This document shows, piece after piece, positions 13,425-23,962 of a stretch of 64,000 nucleotides of DNA. The translations under genes and the position numbers were made by a program. How positions within the stretch are numbered: position 1 is the stretch's first letter; every line of letters starts with the position of its first letter. Source of the DNA: Sinohyriopsis cumingii (taxonomy: Eukaryota > Mollusca > Bivalvia > Unionida > Unionidae); assembly GCA_028554795.2 (NCBI GenBank), contig CM068831.1, positions 34,659,644 to 34,723,643 of the forward strand. Reading direction: 5' to 3'. The notes beneath the pieces were generated by a model. That model did not search any database. It was not told the origin of the DNA and saw only the letters and a list, made by a program, of their open reading frames with translations.

Positions 13425-14330
13425 ACTTGAAGCTTCTGTGATATTGCCCAGTCATAACAATTAATGGCAGATACATAATATATTTTGTTTCTTGCGTCTT
13501 GTTTTTATCGTGCAGACATTTATTTTTGGCCAGAGTGTAGTTTTGTGATGACAAAATTTCCACTTCAGACTTCTTTATCAATAAAATGACACATGTCAAT
13601 ATCAGCGATCAATTGTAGCTGAATTTTTGTTACCTTGAATGCGGCGTCCCACGAGTAGCTGGGCAAGAATAATACCCAGCAGAGTCTGATCTGTGATATA
13701 GCATGCAGAGGTTATTAAAGCATTCATACATGTCAAAAAGCATCAGCACGTATGATTTCAAATACAGAGTATGATAGTCACCAACACTATTTAAAATATC
13801 GATGTCGTGGTCGTAGTCTTTACCAGAAGTATCTGCGTCATCTAACTTACTGTATAATTTTTTATCCGTTGGTAGAGTGCTCTCATCAAAGTTCTTTTAT
13901 GAGGTCATGTAATGATATGGATAAAATCCCTTGCTCGTAATCAAACTAAGATTGTCACTGTCAAGTTCTTCTGAGGTATGCTTACAACTGCTGTGTTCTT
14001 AATCATTTTAGCGTAGAGTTCATAAATTGCATTATGTGAATAAAACGCAATTCTCCCAGATATTATGATAAACAGTTCTCTAGATGCTTTGGTATAGATG
14101 TTTTATTCTAGCTTATTTTTCCACACTTTTTCACGATGATATATGAGCCGTATACTCTATGATTCCTAAATACAGGTGGAATACATTTTCAGAATTCATT
14201 TGTTATTGGCTTCGTCACGATATTGACCCGTGAAATGACAGCAATCTTCACCTCATGGCTGTCGGCAAACCCAACACAAAGTATAGGTCTTGAAGTTTTC
14301 TCTGTCATCGTCTGCATCACAAATTCATTT
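13425..14330 (-). pseudogene. Polinton/Maverick-type protein-primed DNA polymerase B, decayed fragment
   Basis: Reading the minus strand through several stops and frameshifts gives collinear pieces typical of type B polymerases of Polintons and related adintovirus-like elements. In order: a Cys/His zinc-type insert (CWVC near 14,272, HCHFTG near 14,230); an exonuclease-like block (PPVFRNHRVYGSY, about 14,142-14,183); a second block (LRFIHIMQFMNSTL, about 14,010-14,056); a long open block (FYPYHYM through DYHTLYLKSYVLMLFD, about 13,732-13,925); SWDAAFK at about 13,635-13,655; and a degraded polymerase motif A region (CYDWAISQKL, about 13,431-13,460). The usual aspartate of motif A is not seen, and motifs B and C are missing, so the C-terminal half is lost. 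At least three in-frame stops or shifts make this a pseudogene. Confidence 0.75.
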
Positions 14331-14355
14331 TGGAGGTGGAATACGTTTAACATAA

Positions 14356-15440
14356 TCATATCCTACTAGAATGTTCTGTATACCATGTTCGCCTTACATT
14401 GTTTTCCGAAATTGCGTTTAATAGGAGTGCTAACATTACTGCTGGAGAAAACATCTTTGTTAATGTAGCAACATGGACGTGCTCTTCGTATTTTCTTCTA
14501 GATGACGTAGTGGGATCGCAATCGCAGTATTGATATAAACTGATTTGATAGCCAACCTTGAACTTTATTCTTGTCTTGAGTGCAGAATAATTTGGTTCCG
14601 CAAAATGTGTCATTATCAGTGTGACGTTTGTCATCATTCTCTTTATTTCACTTGCTATGTGAACAACGTTATAGTCGCCTTGGATTACAGTTAGAAGTGT
14701 TCCTACATCCTATGCTGAGGTGAGATGTCAGAACTTGTTTTTGCTCTCTGTCAGGTTACGGGATGAATTTCAAAATTCAGCAAATATTAGTGCAATTTCA
14801 CAGCGAGTGTTAGATAATTCTAAAGTCGAGCTGAATCGGACAGCATAGTTACTGTTGTTTCCATGGGCAAGCTTGCTACCGAAGAGAAGTGTTTGCAAAA
14901 TGACTATATTGAATCATTGTACAAAACGTTGTATTTGGAATTACACAGCAAACTGCAGTAAATTAAGTGATACAGTAGTTCAATGATTTCTTTAGCTATG
15001 TATGTACCTGCGTTGCCAGCTTGTTTCATTTCTACTTTCAAGTTTAGTTGAGCGCCAAATTCAAATGAATTTCTGTAGTATGTAATGTCATCGCCTATCT
15101 TCGCTCTTGAAACAGCTCTGGTTTGGAGCTGTGCCTAGATTTCGGACAATGCTTCTCAAAGATTTGTTCGAATTTAGTCATAACCATTTTATCAACTTTA
15201 ACAAGAGTTCTCAATCCAGCTTAACTGTGAAAACATGTCTTCGCCTTTGCAAGTGAGTTGGCTGAGATCCCACAGGGCTTCATACTCGTTGTCTGGTATC
15301 GTGTTTATGTAAGTCTTCTTAATAAACCATCCCATCCACAAATGTTATCGACAAGTTTTATCAAGTATTCTTCAGTGAAATCTTCAAGGCTGTCAACATC
15401 AAGCTTGACACCAGCTGGCTCATATGCTTTCTCCTCCAAA
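14356..15440 (-). pseudogene. Decayed minus-strand coding sequence between polymerase and ATPase relics
   Basis: Two pieces read well as protein. One is acidic (about 15,300-15,430, including GVKLDVDSLEDFTEEYL and ICGWDGLLRRL); it continues after a frameshift as NTIPDNEYEALWDLSQL (about 15,245-15,300). The other lies at 14,960-15,160 and includes YYRNSFEFGAQLNLKVEMKQ. A 93-codon frame spans 14,356-14,637. The orientation matches the polymerase, so these could be its N-terminal part or a separate Polinton gene. I do not recognise the family. Confidence 0.4.
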
Positions 15441-15744
15441 TTGTTTTCGGATTACGGTTTCTACATTCATTAGCACAGCTAGTATTTGTAGTTGCTGAAG
15501 CTTCCGTTCTATTGTCTGGACTTATTAATCTGCTTGGTATTAAGTGTCATTAATACAATTGTCAAGGTGGCATCTGAAGCTTTCTAGCCTTTAATATGCT
15601 GGTCTTGTTATTTACAGTGTGCATATGCGTTCTCAATTATTGATGATTGTTATGTATATTTAATTTTATGTTGTGTATTTAGCTTCGTCCGTGATTAAGA
15701 GTAAAATTTTGACCTACCTCTCTTTTGTCAATGCTTTAAAGAAA

Positions 15745-15844
15745 TTTACTTGGATTTAAATTAAAGACCCGAGATTCTCCCTGGAAAAGTATACTTTACT
15801 TGGATTTAAATTCAAGACCCATGATTCTCCCTGGAAAAGTATAT
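15745..15844. repeat. Two-copy tandem repeat, 50-bp period
   Basis: The block ACTTGGATTTAAATT-x-AAGACCC is repeated at 15,748 and 15,798. The two 50-bp copies differ at only a few positions, so this is a recent local duplication inside old DNA. Confidence 0.9.
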
Positions 15845-16079
15845 TGTCTATCTTATTTGTGGCAAGAAGTCTATTTTTAATTTAAGTTCATGACAAACTT
15901 GTTTACAAATTTGAAGAAATGTTCCATTTGACATGACCCACATCGTGGGCATTTTGTTGTGTTATATGTCAGCCGGCAGTATGTAAATAAAGGACTAGGT
16001 ATTAAACAATTATTAATTCCTGTATTTATATCAATCAGCCGAATTATGTTTAGAATTCAGTTATAATGAGACCGCTTCT

Positions 16080-16420
16080 GCATCGCGATAACACTGGCTA
16101 AATTTAGTAGCATCTATTCCACGACAACGGACACGGGCAATCAAATCGAAAAAAATAAAGCAAAGCAGCCCTTGGAGCATCTAATATATATGGGCACGTC
16201 TTAATAATACTGCGCTAAATATATTGAATTGCAGCACTTATGTCTTGTAGAGAAATGTTCGTTGATGGTATTCACATTGTCGCCATGAAGTTTAATGGCA
16301 TTAACTACTATGACAGACTTTTACTCACCATCAAGTTCTTCCATAGGCGTTGTTTCTTCTGGCATTTTAAACGTAGTGGCATCAGAAGTTCTTTAGAGTC
16401 TCTAAGCGCTTCGTACTTAG
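16080..16420 (-). pseudogene. Polinton-type packaging ATPase (FtsK/A32-like), decayed fragment
   Basis: On the minus strand the frame gives SVIVVNAIKL (a Walker-B-like strand), then INEHFSTRHKCCNSIYLAQY, a stop, then DVPIYIR. This order of a hydrophobic strand, a His/Arg-containing RHK block, an SIYLxQ sensor-like strand and an IR motif is what I expect from the C-terminal half of A32-like genome-packaging ATPases of Polintons. A Walker A motif was not found upstream. Together with the polymerase on the same strand it supports a Polinton-like element. It could be a chance resemblance because only about 60 residues are readable. Confidence 0.45.
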
Positions 16421-16449
16421 TGTATATATTATTACCTTGTTATCGCTAA

Positions 16450-17560
16450 GTCCATTATTTAGCACGATATTGAGACGCAAATTTGTTCTGCCTTAACCAG
16501 TTCAACCTACTATGATATTATGGCTCAGCACAAACCTTGTGCCGTGATGTTCTGACGTGTTCTGAATTAAAGTTAAGGACATTCATACCTTGTGTGCAGT
16601 CTATATATATTGAGTCATTATACAGCTTGTAGTAACGTCCTCGGCAGAAGAAAATCAAGTACAGCGTCATCTTCTGATGCAGAATTCAACAAGCGCTAAC
16701 TGAGATATGGAGATACTATGACATTTCCACACAATATATCAGCGGACAAGTAGCACAGATGCAGTCAGCAAAAAATACGCGGACAACAATAAAGTGCTGC
16801 TAACAGAAATATTTTACTCAAAGACATTTTGCCGGACAACATTTAGCGGCATCGATGGTTGGCAATAGAATGCTGCTGTCTGCGTCAGTTATGTTGCCTT
16901 TATGTGGCGGAACAAAGTCTGGCGATATCAATCTGTTCACCATAAAAATAAAAAAGTGTAGGCGTTCCAAGGTAAAATACCGTCGGGACAACAAAAAAAA
17001 TTGAACGCAAGAGCTAGAATAAGTAAACCAGATAAGTTTCAATGCTGTCATCAAATGCCACTAACATAAGTGGATTATTGTTTCATCAGAATAATCACGT
17101 GTGCGCACAAACATGATAAATATTTGCTCACAACGTTGGTAACGGCGGATGGGCACCAGTGGGTGTTTACAATAACATTTGGATGCAGTTAAGGTGTCCA
17201 ATTGCAACCACAAAATGCGGTTTCAAATGCTGACCGAATACTGGGAGGTGAATTTACAAAAAGTTATTTTGTGTTTCTGCACTATCAATGTACCATGGCC
17301 AGAGTTTCCATCAAATCTTCACTCTCGTTGACTTTTTGAAGAGAACATAATATGTATCATGACCAAATTTGTGAGGATTGCACACGAACTTAAGATGTTG
17401 TATGAAGAGACGCATGAGGAGACACAATTAACGCTGTGCTTGCTAAAGCATATTATTACAACATATGCTCTGTAAAACACTTATACAAACTATTTTCCAT
17501 GGATCAAGCTGCGATCAGAGACGAATCGAATTTGAACAATATTTGTAGTTCCTAATATGA
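16450..17560. other. No supported gene; interior of Polinton-like relic
   Basis: A 78-codon minus-strand frame (16,818-17,054) and short fragments are present, but no motif is identifiable. Between the ATPase relic and the plus-strand relic beginning near 17,600 I see no intact gene. Confidence 0.4.
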
Positions 17561-17599
17561 GATCAAATCAGCTGTAAGACGAACTTGCTGATTATGACA

Positions 17600-18720
17600 C
17601 GGTAAAAATGTTTTATAACGACAGAAGGTCGGCTAGCCTCACTAACACGAGAGAGGCAACAAAAACAGTATGTTAAGCGAGCTAGATAAAGAAACTCTAG
17701 AAACAACCGTTAGGACAAAAACAAATCAGATGCAGAAAAATTATCGCAATAACAGATAAAGATCACATTGAGAATCACGGCTGCTTGGACAAGTAAGTCA
17801 GACGAAAACACAAATCAAAACATAAAAGAGTTGGCAGAAGAAGATTTTACAGAGAACGTGGCTTAGATGACGACGACGTCGAAAAACTATACTGCATGCG
17901 GTGAATTTGTCTGATAAAGAAAACAAGGAATCAGATTCTTCCGATTATGATCAACCTGAGAAAGGAGGTTCTCAGCCAGAACAACCATATCAAGAGGCGA
18001 TTTTAGATTTTGTATAAAAAAAAAACACTGCAGAAGCTTATTATCATATTATGAAGTACAAAGACATAACAAATACATCAAAGTTCTATCAGCAAAATAA
18101 AAACGATACCAAGCATACATTTGTAGGCTAAGATGAGCCTGGTACTGAAATATTGGGCATATGAATAATACTGTACATCTGATATGAAACCACATGAAGA
18201 TTCTCTTTAGAACAATAAAAAATATCCTTTCAAGCTCAACATGGGCAACACCGCATTTGACCTTTCACCTGCTGTGCTAAAAGAGATCGTAGCTTCTTAT
18301 GTCGTAGTTAAATAATTGGGCAAGCACAAATACGATGCAAATAAACTGCTGGCTTAGATATATTACGGCCGAATACGCATGCTGAAAGATTTAACGTAAT
18401 TAACAAAATAATAACCGCGAGGAAACCTTGCTGGTGGTTACAGAGAAATCAGACTCAAGATGTAAAGAACTTTGAAAAACACCAGCACAATAGAAATAAA
18501 CTTCCTGCTTCAGCTGAATATTTTGACTTGCAAAAGTACCATTATAACATTACCTATGCTGCAAGCGAGTTACTTCTGTGGAGTCAAAATATCTGAGGAA
18601 ACTTTTCAGAGGCAGGAAAGGCTAGCAACCAAAGGACAAATTAAATAAAAGGCGAGTTATATCGCAATGGTACATGCTAAGTGAAAACATTAAATTAGCA
18701 GTTCCTCCTCCGTATAAAAT
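17600..18720 (+). pseudogene. Unrecognised decayed plus-strand coding relic
   Basis: Plus-strand reading gives protein-like stretches broken by stops. One is about 17,900-18,015, including SDSSDYDQPEKGGSQPEQPY (acidic, Gln/Pro-rich). Others are FDLSPAVLKEIVASYVVVK (about 18,255-18,313) and PASAEYFDLQKYHYNITYAA (about 18,505-18,565). The purine-rich coding-like composition contrasts with the flanks. By position it would be another gene of the Polinton-like element in the opposite orientation to the polymerase. I cannot name it. Confidence 0.35.
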
Positions 18721-18771
18721 AATACAAATAAAACTTGAAGAAGTCCGCCAAACCCACCACTTGATCGGTCA

Positions 18772-18850
18772 CTACACCCTGTGTTGGATCCAAACGAAGC
18801 ATCATGGCTACTACACCATGCGTCGGATCCAAACGAAGCATCATGGCTAC
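18772..18850. repeat. Two tandem 38-bp units; a third copy flanks the LINE on its other side
   Basis: The unit CTACACC-x-TG-x-GT-x-GGATCC followed by AAACGAAGCATCATGG starts at 18,772 and 18,810. A further copy starts at 19,767, on the far side of the inserted LINE fragment, with a small internal insertion. The outer pair may be an unusually long target-site duplication. Confidence 0.85.
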
Positions 18851-19766
18851 TGATTGATTGATTGATTGATTTTATTTTTAACGGCGCATCAGCACTGCAA
18901 GGCTATTTAGCGCCAAACAAAATGTTATATGTATAATCTTTTTAAAAAAAGTTATAAAAAGTTTCATATCGACCAGCGATATAAAAAACAAGTAGCTGAA
19001 ATTAAAACGGTAAGATGGTAACGGTGCAAAATAAAGCTTCCGATCAACGGGGGATGTACATGTTGTATATTAATGAAAAATAATGGAAAGGTATTAAAAA
19101 AGGACGGTATATATGTTGCATAAAACTGCACAAGGTGATAGCATAAAACTTAGAGCTTAGAGTAAATATTCACTGCTTTCAGGTACTCTATAATACGAGT
19201 CATATTGATAGTATCAAAAAGTTCCTTCATATCATGCACATTGTAATACTGATCGCGCGTAGGATGCAGGTCAAAACACTCTATCATAAAGTGCTTAACA
19301 GTGAATGGTTCATTGCAAGAAAAGCACTCTGGTGGGTCTTCACCTTTTAGTATGTGTGAGTGGGTGATATAATTATGACCAATTCGGATTCTTGCAATGA
19401 CTACCTCCTCCCTACGCATGGTTCTGTAGGAAGGAGTCCATTCTCCTAGAGTTGGCTTGATTGCATGAAGTTTGTTATTCAATGCATCATTCCATAATGC
19501 CTGCCACTTCTGACGTAAAGACTTTCTGACACTAGGTTTAAAATCAGTTTAAGGTATTTTAAAATCAGATGGTTCTTGAGTAAGGGCCATTTTAGCAGCG
19601 CGATCAGCTTTTTCGTTACCTTTGATACCAATATGGCTAGGTAACCAACATTATATTATATTGTGTGAGACACTCATCTCGGTATTTTTGACGAGTATTT
19701 TTTTCAATAATGGATTCTCCATTTTTATATTGTGTAGTGACTGAAGTACTGATAGTGAGTCGGCTT
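18851..19766 (-). mobile_element. 5'-truncated non-LTR retrotransposon 3' end (RNase H domain and C-terminal zinc motif)
   Basis: The minus strand begins inside an RNase H domain (ADSLSVLQSLHN at about 19,735-19,766; LPSHIGIKGNEKAD at about 19,597-19,640). It passes two in-frame TAA stops and then enters a 110-codon open frame (19,150-19,482). That frame has a Cys-x2-Cys-x7-His-x4-Cys motif (CFSCNEPFTVKHFMIEC), the C-terminal signature of RNase H-bearing LINEs of the I/jockey group. A 3' UTR of about 275 bp ends in (AATC)n, seen on the plus strand as TGATTGATTGAT at 18,851-18,870. Truncation at the 5' end, a tandem-repeat tail and flanking direct repeats all fit target-primed reverse transcription. 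It is dead, and it inserted into the Polinton-like relic. Confidence 0.85.
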
Positions 19767-19814
19767 CTACACCCTGCGTCGGATCCAAACGAAGCATCAT
19801 TATGTATGGCTACT

Positions 19815-19970
19815 GGGGAAAAAAATATCGTGTTCCAGTAATTCCGCATCAGTAGCCTCATCTGAGTCAACAAAATCATCATAGTTACTAAATAAGTCTA
19901 TGAAATATCGGACAAAATCTAAGCTGCCTCTCTGAGCACTTGCAACGTATGGTGCCTACAAGAAGACCGT
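19815..19970 (-). pseudogene. Short acidic coding relic next to the LINE
   Basis: The minus strand reads APYVASAQRGSLDFVRYF and continues IDLFSNYDDFVDSDEATD without a stop for about 50 codons before ending at the LINE-flanking repeat. The sequence looks protein-coding but is not recognised. It presumably belongs to a Polinton-like gene cut by the LINE insertion. Confidence 0.3.
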
Positions 19971-20404
19971 ATGTTGCTCTAACTGATTCTTCTAATCCTA
20001 ATACAAATTACAGCAAATAGTAACCATGCAGATGGATGACGTATCGGACAAAGGGGGCAACTTTTCAAATGTAGTATATGAAAGGCGACTATTGACAACA
20101 TCTAGTATGCCGCCATCTGTGTGGATGCCTTTTGTTCTACAAAGGCATAATCTACTATCGGGTTCTAGCCCTGCTTAATCATTAACTTCTCAGTAGCTAT
20201 GGAACATTCTGAATCGCTAATGCACTACACCCAGCCACTAGTGTGAATGACTTTCGGAGGCAGAATTCAGACCTATCGACATCTATTTTGCACCCATAAA
20301 CTTCTAACTTCCTTTTGCCGCTGGGGCCATGATTTTTTCATAAGTTAATATGTACGCCTTGGCTCTTTCAGAATTCAGGTGGACTCCACCCCGAATATCA
20401 CTAC

Positions 20405-20900
20405 AGGATGGCCTAACCCGTGAGACACCAGACCATTCATCTGATATCTTTACAGAGACTTCATATAAATAGGCGCTATGCTATGCTGTCAAGGTTGTGA
20501 TAACGAAATATGCATATTTTCTGAAGTAACTCGATTGCGCATGCCGTAATTATTGTCTAAAATTATTATATAACCACCATATGCCATAGACCGATGGCAT
20601 GATTTTATGTAAACGCAATATATGAGCTATCACCATCGGCCAACCGTTGGCCATCATTTTTGTCTAAACAGGTATATAAGCGGTCCTAATAAGTAGCAGA
20701 GAAAAAGGGGCTAGTGGTATCACCATGTGCGCTATTACAAGAGCTAGAGCACAACCTATTCTGATATACACAATTGCAGACAAAATTCGTTTCCTGATGT
20801 GAGCACATGGAGACACATATATCTCTGGATGAAAATGATCATTGTTCTACTCATCTTTCGTGTGTGTGCTCTGTAATAGCGACACGGGTTAACTCTAGTG
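20405..20900 (+). repeat. Inverted arm, right, and start of unit A
   Basis: Homologous to 42,280-42,760 in direct orientation and to 10,450-10,990 in inverted orientation. It contains a TATATAAGC box at 20,671-20,679 followed by a 26-codon ATG frame (20,725-20,802). The B copy also has an uninterrupted 26-codon frame there. Confidence 0.6.
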
Positions 20901-21885
20901 TACCATATTAGATATTTTTCATCTAAATAGCTGAACAAGCCCTGATGCAGGTACTTCTGGAAACTTCATATATTTTAGAGATGAATAATCACTTCACGGA
21001 TAGCTCACTTTACACTTTATTTAGATATCTCCATAAATAGAAGCTTGCATTTATTTACCTACTTCTTATTGCTCTATGTGATTTTCTCTTTTCAATTCTC
21101 GCCTGGTACTTGGAAAAAGTTGAAAGAGTTTTTCTTAGTTTGGAAGTTCTCCAGCAATCAGGTATTGATATCAATGTCTCGTTAGGACATGTACAACGTT
21201 CTTCCAAACTTTGGCAGGATTACTTCATGCCACCTCATCCCAAAAACAAGCCTTATGTCTTCGTAAAAAAAATCAGCATCATCGTTCAGTAAAATAGAGA
21301 CTACTAGGAGCGCATTTAACTATTCCACATGAGGAAACAATCCATAGGAAGAGAATATCCGGAAGCCCATAGTTCGTCAAAGTGGACTATTTATACGGGC
21401 CTTTACCGTCCCCGGGAACTCAGGAGTCCGTTGGGCAACAGCCGATACAAGTTAGTCTCTAAGGAGAGAATTATATTGCTCTTTTGCTTTAAAACATTGT
21501 ACTGGTCTAACGAAATTGTAGGTTTCTTTAGTTTGTACACCTATATATTTTCAAACAGGTATATCACTGTGAACTATCTTGTTTCAATAACCTTGGATGA
21601 AATTGTATATTTTACACAGACCCAAGTTATTGCCATCTTAAATTCTAATAGCATTCATCGGTGAAACTTGCTATCTAGCATTCTAAGTTTAATGTTTCTA
21701 TGTAGATGCATTTATAAGTTTCAATTTGCTTTTTATATCAATAAAATATTAAAATCTAAGCTCTCAGAGCATAAACATTTAAACCATATTTTCAGATAGA
21801 AAATAACATGTGTTATCATAAAGGTTTAGGGCCTTAAACAATTCCGAAAAATGAGCTTAGCACATTTAGCTATGTTGTCTCAAAA

Positions 21886-22027
21886 CCAGTAGATCACAAA
21901 TGTCACCCTGCTTACCATTAGATCACAAATGTCACCCTGCTTACCATTAGATCACACATGTCACCCTGCTTACCATTAGATCACACATGTCACCCTGCTT
22001 ACCATTAGATCACAAATGTCACCCTTC
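21886..22027. repeat. 29-bp minisatellite, about five copies
   Basis: Units starting CCAxTAGATCACA begin at 21,886, 21,915, 21,944, 21,973 and 22,002 (the last partial). They differ at one or two sites. Unit B (about 43,570-43,610) has only one diverged copy, so the array expanded after the duplication. Confidence 0.95.
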
Positions 22028-22780
22028 TAAAACAGGAACAATTTATGTCAATCGTCTGTTTTGTCACACAAAGTGTTTGTCATAAAAATTAATATGACTT
22101 CTTGAGTAAAGTTGAAACATATATTGCATGCAAACAACAGCGCTTGACTTTAGTTGGCTATCCATATGATCTTAAGATGGCTTGATAAGATTTAAATCGC
22201 AATTAATACTTTCGGGTTTGTAGCCACGAATATAGTCACAGGCTAATTTTTGTTTTTCCACTCTTGTTCAGGCGTTAATTAGGATAGCTTTAAGAGCTCT
22301 TGGTATTAATTTATAGAAAATCGTTCATTCTTTAGAATACAAGTATTATGGGTGTATTTGTTTGCGTGTGATTGTGTGGGTGTGTGCGTTTATTTTGGCG
22401 CTATACCACGGTGCGTAACGAGGCACACATGGGTGCACGATGTTAATTATGTGATTCATTGCATGTTGATTTGTTTACAATTCAACCTCTCATGCATCTT
22501 GAACAAGTAGAACACACACCTTCATTTATGTTATCGATTAAGGTGATTATATTATACCTGTTAACTCATACGCAATGACGGAATCTCTTTTTGTAACGAA
22601 TCATGCATGAAAAACTATTACCTAACGAAAACAACTGTTCGCTGCATAGTTTCCCTTTAACACATTGGCTTCAGTTAATATATTTACAGCGCCAAGGTTT
22701 AGAGACATAGTTTAGAAAACAAGTACTTGTCCACTAAGACGATTATACGTGGTGATTTCAAGATATTGATTCAGTATATA

Positions 22781-23760
22781 TCTATCTATCGATCGATCTT
22801 GATCTTGAAATAAACACTTCAAATTAACAAACGAAATGAGAAGGGATTTCAACATCCTCATATATAAATTTATCACATTATTTGGAAAGGAGCTAATCAT
22901 TTATTGTATAAAAATGTCACTCTGCTAAAACATGAACAATTTCTGTCAATTGTCTGTTTTGTCACACAAAGTGTTTGTCATGAAAATTAATATAACTTCT
23001 TGAGTAAAGTTGAAATATATTTTGCATGCAAATAACAGAGTTTGACTTTATCTGGGCATAAATATGATATTAAGATGCAATGCATAGTTTCCGTTTATCA
23101 CATTGTCTTCAGTTAATATACTTACAGAGCAAGAGATTCAGAGAAATAATTTAGAATACGGGTACTTCTCCACTAAGACGCTTACACGTGCATATTTCAC
23201 GATAATCATCCAGTATAACTCTCTCTCTCTTTATCGATCGATCGATTGATCGATCTTAGTCTTGAAATAAAGACTTTAAATTATCAAAGAAAAATAGAAA
23301 TGACTACAATATAAATTTTGTCAAATTATTTGGACAGGGACTATTAATTTATTTTATACACGTCCTTCGAAAACGAAATACAGGTATATGCTTTTCTTTG
23401 TTAACTATTTGCTGTCTTTATTTAGCATCGACATCAATAATGACAACATCGTATTATTGGGGAAATGTAAAACATGAAAGTACATCTAAGGCTTGATCAA
23501 CGAACAAAGCTCTACTAGCCTAGGTATGAGGCGATGAAGAGAAATGTTGGGCCTCTCTCTCTCGTTCTTGCAATAAACATTTTAAACTATTACAGAAAAA
23601 GAGAAGGTATTTCAACATCATCAGTTATGAATTTGTCAAATTATTTGAAAAGAGACTACTCATTTCTTATATACACGTCTTTTGTAAACGATATATAGTT
23701 AAAGGCGTGTCACTGTTTACTGTTTGCTGTATTTATTTAGCATAGACTAAAATAATGTAA
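22781..23760 (+). repeat. Higher-order repeat seeded by GATC or CT microsatellites (unit A copies)
   Basis: A block starting with a (GATC)n or (TC)n tract and then TTGxAATAAACACTTxAAA occurs at about 22,801, 23,260 and 23,566. It continues with an AAATTTGTCAAATTATTTGxAA-type segment. Spacing is about 305-460 bp. Four further copies lie in unit B. Confidence 0.75.
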
Positions 23761-23883
23761 ACGCCATTAAATTGAGGAAAATAAAACATAAAAGTACATC
23801 TAAGGCTTGGTCAATAGCTATGATGCAACGAGGTGGAATGTTGGAAATCTATCTCACACACACAAGCACACACACGTTTTTTC

Positions 23884-23895
23884 TGTCTCTCTCGC

Positions 23896-23931
<36 letters not shown>

Positions 23932-23962
23932 AGGCACACACACACACACACACACACACACG
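23884..23962. repeat. (TC)n(CA)n compound microsatellite
   Basis: A TC tract passes into a CA tract. The compound microsatellite at 46,170-46,224 in unit B is its positional counterpart. Confidence 0.95.

Noticed and set aside
21110..21292. 60-codon frame (EKVERVFLSLEVLQQSGIDI ...) that looks protein-like
   Set aside because: The aligned copy at 45,170-45,340 breaks the frame early, and no family is recognisable.
21886..22027. Regularly spaced repeats, CRISPR-like at first glance
   Set aside because: The units are directly adjacent with no unique spacers, and the DNA is eukaryotic.
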